The notes under the pieces were generated by a model. The model made no database searches, was not told where the DNA came from, and was given only the letters and a program-made list of their open reading frames with translations. The translations under genes and the position numbers were made by a program. A DNA stretch of 64,000 nt from Acidobacteriota bacterium (lineage in GTDB: Bacteria; Acidobacteriota; Holophagae; Holophagales; Holophagaceae). Of the stretch, positions 9,157-16,970 are shown one piece after another. The stretch is taken from NCBI GenBank assembly GCA_016195985.1, contig JACPYP010000030.1, forward strand, positions 1 to 64,000, read 5' to 3'. The first letter of the stretch is position 1; the number at the start of each line of letters is the position of its first letter.

Positions 9157-9597
9157 CTAAATGCCATTCACCAACAAAACTGACGCAATTCCAAATCCCC
9201 GAGCTTCCCTGATGAAGCTGACCGTTAGATGGGTTGCTTGGCCGTCGCGTGACGTTAACTTCAATTGGTAGGGCGCTGGACTTGAGGTGGTAATCGGACT
9301 GATGCGGTATTGAGTTAGCAGCTTGGACCGATCCGCGTTGACCTTCCACCGGATATTGGTGGTAGATACCACCTTATCAAGGGTCAACTGCTCTGGGTCG
9401 TCATTGACAAATTCCACCTTCCAAGAAGAATCGCCCTCCTTCGAGGCGACCTTGACGGAAACAAAAACATCGTCGCCTCGAACCTCCGTTTCACAAGACA
9501 CATTTGCGATTTCGGGTTGTTGCCGGACAGAAATGGGCGGACGGCAGGCGGCAGCGAGCAAGACGAGGACAGAGCCCAAGATAATTGGATGTTTCAT
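9157..9597 (-). CDS. Predicted lipoprotein of unknown function
   Basis: This 146-residue protein has a clean lipoprotein signal (LLAAAC, with Cys18 as the likely lipidation site). A predicted beta-rich mature domain follows, with alternating hydrophobic residues and no recognised motif. Gene-free intervals flank it on both sides. Codon and base use are noticeably more AT-rich than in the neighbouring housekeeping genes, which hints at acquisition. I do not recognise the family. Confidence 0.62.
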   Translation of the reverse strand: MKHPIILGSVLVLLAAACRPPISVRQQPEIANVSCETEVRGDDVFVSVKVASKEGDSSWKVEFVNDDPEQLTLDKVVSTTNIRWKVNADRSKLLTQYRISPITTSSPAPYQLKLTSRDGQATHLTVSFIREARGFGIASVLLVNGI

Positions 9598-10229
9598 ATC
9601 AGCATGCTCCTGTAGAGAGGAGAGGTGAGGACAAGAAATGATTACATCCTAGAGCAAGCAAGATTGCATTCACACGGCCGTGCCTGAAACACCTGCGACC
9701 GATAGGGCGACCCGTTGTCCCTTGGCTGTTTAGGGACGCTAACGGCTTCATGGATAAGGCCCAACGATGGGGTGCATTTGAAAGCAAGGGAAACGGAAAG
9801 GTTTTCCTGCACGGGCAAATGATCGCACGGACACGACGCGGGCTGCGGGCGCACTGAATGCGCCATGACCGGCACACCCATTGCGGCTCCGCGCGACTTC
9901 GTCCTGTGCCGTATCCGTGCTTATTGGCTCCGCTGTGCAGGAAAATCAAGGAGTCAGGCTGGATGAGGAAAAGAGGGTCTGCCCTGGATTATGAACGGCC
10001 CTCGCGACCAGGATCTGAAGGACGGCTTCGGGGAGGCCCGGCAACCCAGCGCCCTAAGTGCCACATGCAAGGGGTTCGAGAAGAAATGGCAGCGGCACGG
10101 GGTGTCCCCTCCAGCTTGCGCTCAGGGATCCCAGGGGAGTGTGGTTCGACGCATCAGCGCGAGCGTAGCCTGTTACCCTTTCTTTCAAACACACCGCATC
10201 ATTAGGCCTCACCAAAGGATCAACACCCG
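9598..10229. other. Long gene-free interval
   Basis: These 632 bases lie between a minus-strand lipoprotein gene and the plus-strand chorismate mutase, so promoters for both should be here. The longest open frames in it have compositions like out-of-frame DNA and no signal or motif. I see no tRNA-like or transposon-end structure. Confidence 0.45.
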
Positions 10230-10553
10230 ATGCCATCGATAGATCCGATACCCAATTGCACATCGCTCCAACAGATTCGTGAAAACATCGATCGAATTGA
10301 TCATCGGCTTGTCGCCTTGATCGCCGAACGTGGTCTCTTTGTGAGGCAGGCGGCACGGTTCAAGACAACCATGGATGAGGTGGAAGCGCCTCAACGCGTT
10401 GAACAAGTCATTTCCAAAGTCACTGAGCTCGCTAAAGAACTCGGTGCTAGCCCCAGCGTGGTCGAACAAGTTTACCGGGCCATGATTTCCGCATTCATTC
10501 ATGCGGAGCTGGCCGAGTACAATTCCATTCAAGATGCATCAGGCCCGACCTGA
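10230..10553 (+). CDS. Stand-alone AroQ-class chorismate mutase, PchB-like
   Basis: A 107-residue all-helical protein matches the AroQ fold over its whole length. The first helix reads LQQIRENIDRIDHRLVALI, where the Arg binds the substrate carboxylate. ERGLFVRQAARFK supplies the second Arg and the Lys, and APQRVEQV opens the second half. The small size and the VRQAARFK and VEAPQRVEQV pattern resemble PchB-type proteins, which can act as isochorismate-pyruvate lyase. At the position of the Gln in PchB (Q90) I align Glu, as in yeast chorismate mutase. No salicylate or aromatic pathway gene is adjacent, so mutase activity is the safer call. Confidence 0.85.
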   Translation: MPSIDPIPNCTSLQQIRENIDRIDHRLVALIAERGLFVRQAARFKTTMDEVEAPQRVEQVISKVTELAKELGASPSVVEQVYRAMISAFIHAELAEYNSIQDASGPT

Positions 10554-10688
10554 CCTTCCGCTCAACTCGGATCCATCGTTGCGCTGGTGCCCTTAAGCCA
10601 TATCAACGCCCGCACCCTGCAGTGATGGGGCCGGTGAATTCCCTTTGTCGGCGCCACTAACGAGCACCACCAACCAACGGGATACTCA

Positions 10689-11138
10689 ATGCCGATTCTG
10701 AACGCTGCACTCATTCTCTGTGGACTACTGGGACAGCCATCTGCCCCAAGCGTGATGGATTTCGACGCGGTCATAAACAAACACTTGGGTGCCATCAAAA
10801 CCCGGGACCTAAAATCATTCACCGAAACCATAACGGGCGATGATTCGATAACACTCATCCTGCCGAATGGGCACTATTCGAAAACGAGACGTGAATTCCT
10901 GACCTCGATCCAAACCTGGTTCCAAGAAAAAGACTGGCGTTTTTCTTACCAGATTGAGTCGCGGGTTCATACGCCGGAGCTTGGCCTTGTGGTGTTACGT
11001 GTGGCGTATGACGACATGGACTCGGATCAAAAACCATATCATCTCGATTATTTTTTGACTCTGGTTTTCAAGAAAAGCAGCTCGGGCTGGTTCCTTATTC
11101 ACGATCAAAACACTCTAATTAACCCCAAACAGCCATAA
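10689..11138 (+). CDS. Secreted NTF2-like (SnoaL/DUF4440-type) protein
   Basis: This 149-residue protein has an N-terminal hydrophobic segment that could be a signal peptide cleaved near residue 18-20. The rest has the helix-then-curved-sheet pattern of the NTF2-like superfamily. An opening helix with INKHLGAIKTRDLKSF is followed by a TRREFLTSIQTWF helix and paired strands ending in GWFLIHDQNT. Such domains serve as small-molecule pockets or dimer modules, and function cannot be assigned. It lies in a run of short plus-strand genes separated by gaps of about 85-140 bases. Confidence 0.65.
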   Translation: MPILNAALILCGLLGQPSAPSVMDFDAVINKHLGAIKTRDLKSFTETITGDDSITLILPNGHYSKTRREFLTSIQTWFQEKDWRFSYQIESRVHTPELGLVVLRVAYDDMDSDQKPYHLDYFLTLVFKKSSSGWFLIHDQNTLINPKQP

Positions 11139-11222
11139 CCATTGATCCTGAACCTCCGCCGTGCCCGCGAGCTTCTTTGTTGGGCGTTCACAGTCAAGCC
11201 TTTCCCCCACCATGGAGGATCA

Positions 11223-11464
11223 ATGTCCAAGTCTGGAAATCAATATTGGTTCCGTGTAAAGGAATCCGGTTGGGGCTGGAGTGCTCCGCTCGTATGGCAA
11301 GGCTGGTTGGTTGTTGCTCTTTACTGCGCCCTGGTCACCGCAAGCATAACTCTTCTACGAAACCTCAATGATTTGGTCGTCGGCGGGGGCTTACCCTCAT
11401 TCTCATTTTCATCTGTTGGCTGAAAGGTGAGCCGCTTACGCGGCGCAACGATACCCCTGAATGA
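11223..11464 (+). pseudogene. Small membrane protein gene with a one-base frameshift
   Basis: The ATG at 11223 has GGAGGATC just upstream, so this is a real start. The frame encodes MSKSGNQYWFRVKESGWGWS and then a hydrophobic helix (LVVALYCALVTASITLL). After a run of five G at 11385-11389 it drifts into a low-quality tail and stops at 11423. If one extra G is assumed in that run, the frame continues as a second hydrophobic helix, LILIFICWLKGEPL, and stops at 11464. The result is a coherent protein of about 80 residues with two helices, like small membrane proteins that end in a KGEP motif. A one-base deletion, real or a sequencing error in the homopolymer, is the simplest reading. Confidence 0.72.
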
Positions 11465-11782
11465 GGCGCTGCTGGCGTCCGTTTGATTGAGATGAAGCAG
11501 CCCGTTCGGACCAATTCTGCTCCCTGGGCCGGCCCTCTTTTCGTGCCCCTTCCTGGAGTCTTGAAATCTCTGCATCAGGCTGAGGCTCGCCGATAACCCG
11601 GAGCCGTTAGACGCCCTTCACCGGAAGAGGGGCGGACGAACATCGGATGAATCTCCCTGCGCCCCCCACGCCCAGGGGGTTCTGAGACTCTCGGCGAAGC
11701 CCGAATTGAGCGGAAGGGCAGACTGGAAGGTAAACCCGGCCTTGATCCGGAACCTGTTTATAAGCGAAGGCATATATGAGCC
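11465..11782. other. Gene-free interval
   Basis: These 318 bases lie between two plus-strand small genes. I see no coding frame with family resemblance. The stretch TTATAAGCGAAGGCATATATG just before 11783 is AT-rich and could contain the promoter of the following gene. Confidence 0.4.
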
Positions 11783-12157
11783 ATGCATAATTTCGCCATC
11801 CTCATCTGCCTTGCGCCAAGCCTAGCGGCTGGCGAGCCGGCCCAACCGGGCCGCGATCTCGCCTTCTTGAAACGCATTCAGCCCTATCTTGAGGGCACCC
11901 CCCTCCCGAAACGCACGATTCAAAAACCCGAAGCCTCCGCCGTGGTCGAAGTGATTGGTGAGTACAGCCGAGAACAGCGCCGGCAAATGGCATTTCAAGA
12001 ATTCCAGAGCTGGTTTCGAGAAGACCTTCGAGTGTTTTGGCTGAGGCACTCAGATACGGCTTCAGGATTGGCCTCATCACCAGGCACTGTGCCTGGCATG
12101 CGATCCGGAGGGAGCGCTGCGCCGGCCATGGCCCCTCTCTTCTCAAAGGGGTTCTAG
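11783..12157 (+). CDS. Hypothetical secreted protein
   Basis: A 124-residue frame begins with a short signal-like segment (MHNFAILICLAPSLAAGEPA). A charged helical stretch follows, with YSREQRRQMAFQEFQSWFRE at about 58-77. The last 30 residues run through a palindrome (CCAGGCAC T GTGCCTGG at about 12082-12098) of a kind repeated elsewhere in the window, so the natural C-terminus may have been replaced by repeat insertion. I do not recognise a family, and the true end is uncertain. Confidence 0.4.
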   Translation: MHNFAILICLAPSLAAGEPAQPGRDLAFLKRIQPYLEGTPLPKRTIQKPEASAVVEVIGEYSREQRRQMAFQEFQSWFREDLRVFWLRHSDTASGLASSPGTVPGMRSGGSAAPAMAPLFSKGF

Positions 12158-12250
12158 GGGCTCCGGTTTCGAACGAGGGAAGCTCCGATCGCAGCCGAGG
12201 TCAGAATGGGGCGGAAGGACAGGCCCTTGTTTGAAAGGCCTTCCGCCTTT

Positions 12251-12940
12251 CTAGGTGTCCATGTTGAAGGCGAGTGCCGAACGCGTTTTGCAGCCCACAA
12301 TCGCTGGGGCTTGTTGGATCAGATCATCGTTTTCCAGCGCTTCGACCATGAAAAGGGCGAAATCCACACGACGCGTGAGGTTGCTTGCGAGGATGGGATC
12401 GCCGACATGCTTGCTCCAGACAGGTAAACCTTGGCTTTCTCCTTCTTCGAGGTCGCTTCCGCGCACGACTGTCCAACGCGTGTTGCTGGCGAAAATTCGA
12501 TGACAGGCCCTCACTTGATCATCGATTTCCGCAAAGCGGACAAACCGCATGATCCAGCCAACGATTTTCAGGGCTGACAAGAATGTCCGTGAATACACGT
12601 CCTGGCCGTCTCGAGTGATGTGCCAGCCGCACGAAAAAACAAGGCGTGCAGCAGGGCGCGCGTAATCGAGAATGGCCTGGGCGGTGCCTGAAGCGTAGCG
12701 ATTGACCCCCCAAGGCACAAGCACGGCAAGCACACCGTCGCAGCCTTCAACCGCGTTCTTAATCACTTCTCGGTCGCAGGTATGGCCCGGGAAAAGGGTG
12801 ATCCGGCCCTTGAATTCGTCCAATTTAGCCGCGCTGCGTTCCCGACAAACCGCATGGACCCCATAACCGCGATCCAGAGCATGCCGGACCATGTATCGCC
12901 CCAGCTTCCCAGAGGCACCAACAATGCAAACCTTTTTCAT
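12251..12940 (-). CDS. NAD(P)-binding atypical SDR / NmrA-like reductase
   Basis: This 229-residue protein starts with a Rossmann glycine motif, VCIVGASGKLGRYMV, at residues 4-18. That is the atypical short-chain dehydrogenase pattern G-x-x-G-x-x-G. The second strand ends in the basic VCRERSAA, which favours NADP. Further strands (GCDGVLAVLVPWG, ARLVFSCGWH) follow the NAD(P)H-binding family order, but the classical YxxxK pair is not obvious. It may be a redox sensor or an epimerase-like enzyme. I chose the ATG at 12940 because the family begins directly at the first strand. A longer form from further upstream is possible, as SD evidence is weak at 12940. Confidence 0.78.
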   Translation of the reverse strand: MKKVCIVGASGKLGRYMVRHALDRGYGVHAVCRERSAAKLDEFKGRITLFPGHTCDREVIKNAVEGCDGVLAVLVPWGVNRYASGTAQAILDYARPAARLVFSCGWHITRDGQDVYSRTFLSALKIVGWIMRFVRFAEIDDQVRACHRIFASNTRWTVVRGSDLEEGESQGLPVWSKHVGDPILASNLTRRVDFALFMVEALENDDLIQQAPAIVGCKTRSALAFNMDT

Positions 12941-13226
12941 GCGACACCAAAGTTGGATTGAGAAAATCATTGCCTTGTACTCGGGCAAAGTCATCCCTTC
13001 CCGCTGGCTGGCATGACTTGGTTGTTTTAAGTTCATCCGGCGGCGCGTTCCGGTCTTCCCCCCCGCCTTGCAGGTGATTCAAAAATGACCCTGAGCCCGA
13101 AAGGAGCATTGGCGCCTGTCGAAGGCGCCGAATGCCGCGGGCGTCCACTGCGTGGGGTCATCGATCCTTGGAATGACCGCCACAGACCGGCCCACTCGAA
13201 ATGGATCCGCATCTCAGGAGACCTCC

Positions 13227-15740
13227 ATGGCCCTCGCCTCCTCGCGCCGCACGCTCCTGCTGGCGGCACTCCTGGGCGTCCTCGCCTGTGCTGCCGCCCT
13301 CCTGGCCTGGCAGGGGAAAATGGCGTTCTGGACGCCATCGGACCGCGCCTTCGATCCCGCCGCCTGGGCCTGGCGCAGCGAAGAACACTGGGCCGTGGGC
13401 CAGACCGCCCAGGATCTCGCCGAGATGCTCTGCTTCGCCGCCAAGGAGAAGCCCGAAGGATACGAGGTGCGCACGGTTCCCGGCCCGCGGCCCCACACCT
13501 ACCGGATCCAGGTGAAGGGTCCCCGTCTTGGGGCAGGGTTGGAGCAGGAGGTGGAGCTTCACCATTTCCTGTGGGACCCGCAGGACTATGCCGCCTACGT
13601 GAAGGGGCTGCAATCGGCGCTGCACCTTGAACCTGCGGCCGTCCAAGAGGGTCTCGCCCAGAACACTCTGGAGCGCCTTCTCAAACCCCTTCCAGCGGAG
13701 CTGGAGCGCACCCAGCAGGAGGTGTCGAAGGCCCTCAACGCGTCGCCCGCCAGCGCCGAGCCGCATGAAGCCGCGGCGGCGGTGCTTTCGGCCTTCGGGC
13801 TCTTCAGCGAGGCGGGAGCCTACACGGACCACCGCAGGCTCCTCTGCAGGATGAGCGCCCACCTGGCCATGGCCTCGGCCTTGCGCCCCGGGGCCGCGGG
13901 ACCCGCCGCTGCCTTCGCCTCATCGGCCCTGCTCCACCTCAGCGGGCAATCCGCCGCGGCCATGAAGGCGGTGGAGGCTCTGCGGGGCCAGCCCGGCGCT
14001 CCACCGGCCCCGTGGCTGAACGCCCTCTCCATGTGCATCACGGGCGACTACCGCCTGGCTGGAGAGGCGAAGTCGGTCTCCCTGGCGGAGGCCCTCGCCT
14101 CCTTCAGGACCCGCGGCGAGCATCGCACGCCGGAGGAAGCCTTCGAGTGGATCCAGCAGGTGGGCGCTCAGGCCCTTCCTGACTACCTTCAGCATGCCGC
14201 CTACCATTGGTCCCTGGGGGTGCAGGTGGGACACCGGGTCACGGGACCCGCCCTGCAGGTGGACCTCGATCACTTGCGCCAGATCCAGGAGGCCCGGGGC
14301 AAACGGAGCGGATGGGGGAGGAAGGATTGGTGCGCGGCCCTGAACGTCTTGCCCGGACGGGCCTACGACCCGGCCCAGCACCGGCTGGAAGTCCTCGATT
14401 GGGGCGCCTGGGCCCAACGCTTCCAGGCCCAGCTCCTGGACGACATGGAGCATCGCATGACCTTTCTCATGGAGAGCTTCGGATCCAAACCCGATGGAGA
14501 GGCCTTCCTCGACGCAATGGTGAGCCAGTACGAGGACCTGGACCAGTTCCCCGTGTTCCAGGTCCGCTGCGCGAAATACCGGCCCGGGTCCTACGCCGGC
14601 GCCATCCGGCGCGCCGCCAAGCTTCTCGCCGCCCATCCCGAGGCGGTCTCCGACAGCAACTTCGTCTGCCTCTCGATGCCCAAGGAGGCGTGGGTTCCCC
14701 CTGCCGCTCTGCCGCGCTATGGCCAGTGGCTCAGCGTGCCCGTGCCCTTCGGGACCGCCTACAACCTCGGCTACCGGTCCAGGGAAATGCCCGAGTGGAC
14801 CCACGCCACCCTCGCCACCCGCAAACCCTACCAGGACATGCGTCCCTGGGATCTGTGGCTGACCAAATCCATCGTGGGACTCCGCTTCGGAAAGGGGCAC
14901 CCTACCCCTGAAGCTGTGGAGGAGCTTTACGGGCCCATCAAAGCGTTCGCGCCGAAGCTCTACCTGGACTGGATGGCCGGGGCCTACGACGAGGATTCGC
15001 CGGAGCGCCTGAAGGTGGTTGCCCAACTCGCAGAGATCGATCCCTCCGAGCAGTTCGTCCTGGCCCGCCTGTTCCTCCACCAAGGCCGGGAGAAGGAGGC
15101 CCTGGAGGCCTTCCTCCGCGGCTTCAATGAGGACAGGGACCGCGTGAGGGTGAGCAACGGCATGCGCTGGGCGGTGGCCGCCCTCTACCGCCAGGGACGC
15201 GTCGGACTGGCGGAGGAGATCGCCAGCGACTGCGCGGAGACCGGATCCGCCCGGGGCCTCATGACCTTCTCCCTCCTGCGGGAGCTGCAGGGCCGCTACA
15301 AAGAAGCGGAGGCGGCTTTCCAGGACATGGACGCGCGCTACGGGCGCAGCGACGGCGCCGAGGCCTTCGGAATGTACATGCGATGCGCGTCCAAGGACCC
15401 CCGCATGAAACAGCGTTTCGAGGAGGAACTGCGCCGCATCTTCCCCGCGGGCATCCAGCCCTTCGACGCGGCGCGGGCCCCTCTTCCTCCCAGGACCGGC
15501 GTGACTCTCGCCACGACTCCAGCCTGGGTGGAGAAGCGAGGGCTTCAGCGCGGCGCCGTCATCGTCGCCATCGAAGGGCGCCGCATCGAGAACCAGGCCC
15601 AGTACCTCGCCCTCCGGGAGGTGGGCCTCGACGACGAGTTGGACCTCGTCGTATTCCAGAACGGCCGCTACCAGCCCCTGAAGATCTCAGTGCCCTCTCG
15701 CCGTTTCGGTGTGAACCTGGCGGATTACCGCGCCAACTAG
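13227..15740 (+). CDS. Membrane-anchored TPR-like / PDZ-domain protein of unknown function
   Basis: This 837-residue protein has an N-terminal membrane helix or signal (about 8-28). It continues as a long Ala/Leu/Glu-rich helical region with repeated pairs of helices that look like degenerate tetratricopeptide repeats, clearest at about 600-720. The last 90 residues resemble a PDZ domain: GVTLATTPAWVEKRGLQRGA, a VIVAIEGRRIEN strand-turn and LDDELDLVVFQNG. PDZ domains of this type bind C-terminal peptides in the envelope. No catalytic motif is seen. I chose the ATG at 13227 because CAGGAG lies 7 bases upstream and the hydrophobic helix begins at once. It converges on the oxidoreductase operon. 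Confidence 0.72.
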   Translation: MALASSRRTLLLAALLGVLACAAALLAWQGKMAFWTPSDRAFDPAAWAWRSEEHWAVGQTAQDLAEMLCFAAKEKPEGYEVRTVPGPRPHTYRIQVKGPRLGAGLEQEVELHHFLWDPQDYAAYVKGLQSALHLEPAAVQEGLAQNTLERLLKPLPAELERTQQEVSKALNASPASAEPHEAAAAVLSAFGLFSEAGAYTDHRRLLCRMSAHLAMASALRPGAAGPAAAFASSALLHLSGQSAAAMKAVEALRGQPGAPPAPWLNALSMCITGDYRLAGEAKSVSLAEALASFRTRGEHRTPEEAFEWIQQVGAQALPDYLQHAAYHWSLGVQVGHRVTGPALQVDLDHLRQIQEARGKRSGWGRKDWCAALNVLPGRAYDPAQHRLEVLDWGAWAQRFQAQLLDDMEHRMTFLMESFGSKPDGEAFLDAMVSQYEDLDQFPVFQVRCAKYRPGSYAGAIRRAAKLLAAHPEAVSDSNFVCLSMPKEAWVPPAALPRYGQWLSVPVPFGTAYNLGYRSREMPEWTHATLATRKPYQDMRPWDLWLTKSIVGLRFGKGHPTPEAVEELYGPIKAFAPKLYLDWMAGAYDEDSPERLKVVAQLAEIDPSEQFVLARLFLHQGREKEALEAFLRGFNEDRDRVRVSNGMRWAVAALYRQGRVGLAEEIASDCAETGSARGLMTFSLLRELQGRYKEAEAAFQDMDARYGRSDGAEAFGMYMRCASKDPRMKQRFEEELRRIFPAGIQPFDAARAPLPPRTGVTLATTPAWVEKRGLQRGAVIVAIEGRRIENQAQYLALREVGLDDELDLVVFQNGRYQPLKISVPSRRFGVNLADYRAN

Positions 15741-15762
15741 AATCTGCCTGAAGGCCATGTCA

Positions 15763-15802
15763 CGCCTGCCCGCGCCCCTCCAGCGAAGGGCGCGGGCAGG
15801 CG
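15763..15802. terminator. Perfect 15-bp hairpin between convergent genes
   Basis: CGCCTGCCCGCGCCC at 15763-15777 is exactly complementary to 15788-15802, with a 10-base loop. It lies between the stop of the plus-strand PDZ protein and the stop of the minus-strand oxidoreductase. No U-run follows on either strand, so termination may need help, but the position suits a bidirectional terminator. Confidence 0.65.
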
Positions 15803-15812
15803 GAGAGGGTGT

Positions 15813-16970
15813 CTAGCTCAGCGCTTCCTGGCCGCCGAACACGCGGGTGGGGCTCAGCTCGGCGAGGACCGCGGCATCGCCGTCGGCCAGGCTGTCCGTG
15901 ACCAGGCGCGACACCAGGGCTCCCACGCCGGGGCCCAGCATGTAGCCCTGCCCGCACATGCCGATGGCCTCCAGGTAGCCCGACAGCTCTTCCCGCCACC
16001 CCACCATGGGGCTGCCGTCGGGCGTCATGGGGTAGAGGCCGCGCCAGGTCCGGCGCACTTTCAGGTTCGCCAGCCGGGGCATCAGGCCCACCATGCGCCG
16101 GGCGATCAGGGGCAGGAATTCGCTGGTCTCCCGCCGGTCGGTGCCGAAGATCGGCGGATCCGGCGTGATGCAGAAGATCACCTGGCCGGGCTTGTGCTGG
16201 TAGAAGTAGTAATTCCGCGCGCCGGGCGTGGGGCGGATGTCGACCACCATGGGATCCAGGAAGGAGGCCACGGGCTCGGTGATGCCCGCTTCGTGGCAAT
16301 CGGGATTCACGGGGGAATGGAAGCCCGCCAGCTTGGCGAGGCCGCGGGCCCAGGCCCCGGCTGCGTTCACCACCACGGGCGCCAGGTAGCGGCCCTGATC
16401 CGTCACCACGCCGCTCACCTTTCCCTTGGACTGGAGGATCTCCAGCACCCGTTCGTTGAAGCGGCAGGTCACGCCCAGACCCGTGGCGCGCCGGTGGAAG
16501 GCGTGGGAGCTGCGCATGGGCGAGGCGCTGCCATCCCCGGGGGAGAAGGTGCCGCCCAGGAGACCCTCGGGCTTCAATCCGGGCGCGATGGCGAGCAGGG
16601 CCTCCGTGTCGTACCAGTCGATGTCGAGGCCGTAGCGCTTCTGCACGGTCAGGAGGTTCTTGAGGGTGGCGGCCTCCTCTTCCCGGTAGGCCACGAACAC
16701 GTAGCCGCCCTGGGTCCATTCGAGGTCATCGCCGTGGCGTTCTTCCCAGGTGGAGAAGGTCTCGATGGCATCCAGGCAGAGCTTGATTTTGGCGGGCTGG
16801 CTGTGGGTGGCGCGGATGCCGCCGATGGCGGCTTTGTTGCTGCCCTGGCCCGGCGAGGCGAACTGATCGAGGCAGAGCACCTTGAGCCCTTTTTCCGCCA
16901 GGAACATGGCCGCGGGCATGCCCACGCTTCCTGCTCCCACGACGATGACGTCGTACGTCGCGCCCATCAC
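15813..16970 (-). CDS. FAD-dependent amine/amino-acid dehydrogenase, DAO-type beta subunit
   Basis: This 385-residue DAO-family flavoprotein has an N-terminal FAD Rossmann motif, VIVVGAGSVGMPAAMFLA, at 8-25. It shares the overall plan of sarcosine oxidase beta, proline dehydrogenase PDH beta and HcnC. A C-terminal FAD-binding stretch reads GMCGQGYMLGPGVGALVSRL. The enzyme should oxidise an amine or imino acid at the C-N bond and pass electrons through the iron-sulfur partner encoded immediately upstream. Its ATG overlaps that partner's stop by 4 bases, so the two are translationally coupled. Substrate candidates are proline, hydroxyproline, sarcosine, glycine or opines, and I cannot choose from sequence alone. 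Confidence 0.85.
   Translation of the reverse strand: MMGATYDVIVVGAGSVGMPAAMFLAEKGLKVLCLDQFASPGQGSNKAAIGGIRATHSQPAKIKLCLDAIETFSTWEERHGDDLEWTQGGYVFVAYREEEAATLKNLLTVQKRYGLDIDWYDTEALLAIAPGLKPEGLLGGTFSPGDGSASPMRSSHAFHRRATGLGVTCRFNERVLEILQSKGKVSGVVTDQGRYLAPVVVNAAGAWARGLAKLAGFHSPVNPDCHEAGITEPVASFLDPMVVDIRPTPGARNYYFYQHKPGQVIFCITPDPPIFGTDRRETSEFLPLIARRMVGLMPRLANLKVRRTWRGLYPMTPDGSPMVGWREELSGYLEAIGMCGQGYMLGPGVGALVSRLVTDSLADGDAAVLAELSPTRVFGGQEALS

Noticed and set aside
10554-11783. Possible integron cassette array (short plus-strand genes, GTTGGGC near 11180 and GTTAGAC near 11610)
   Set aside because: No matching upstream RYYYAAC partners or imperfect palindromes of attC length were found between the genes, and no integrase is present.
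12251-13036. Longer N-terminus for the NmrA-like reductase (start at 13036)
   Set aside because: The extra 32 residues are not family-like, and the Rossmann fold begins right at the ATG at 12940.
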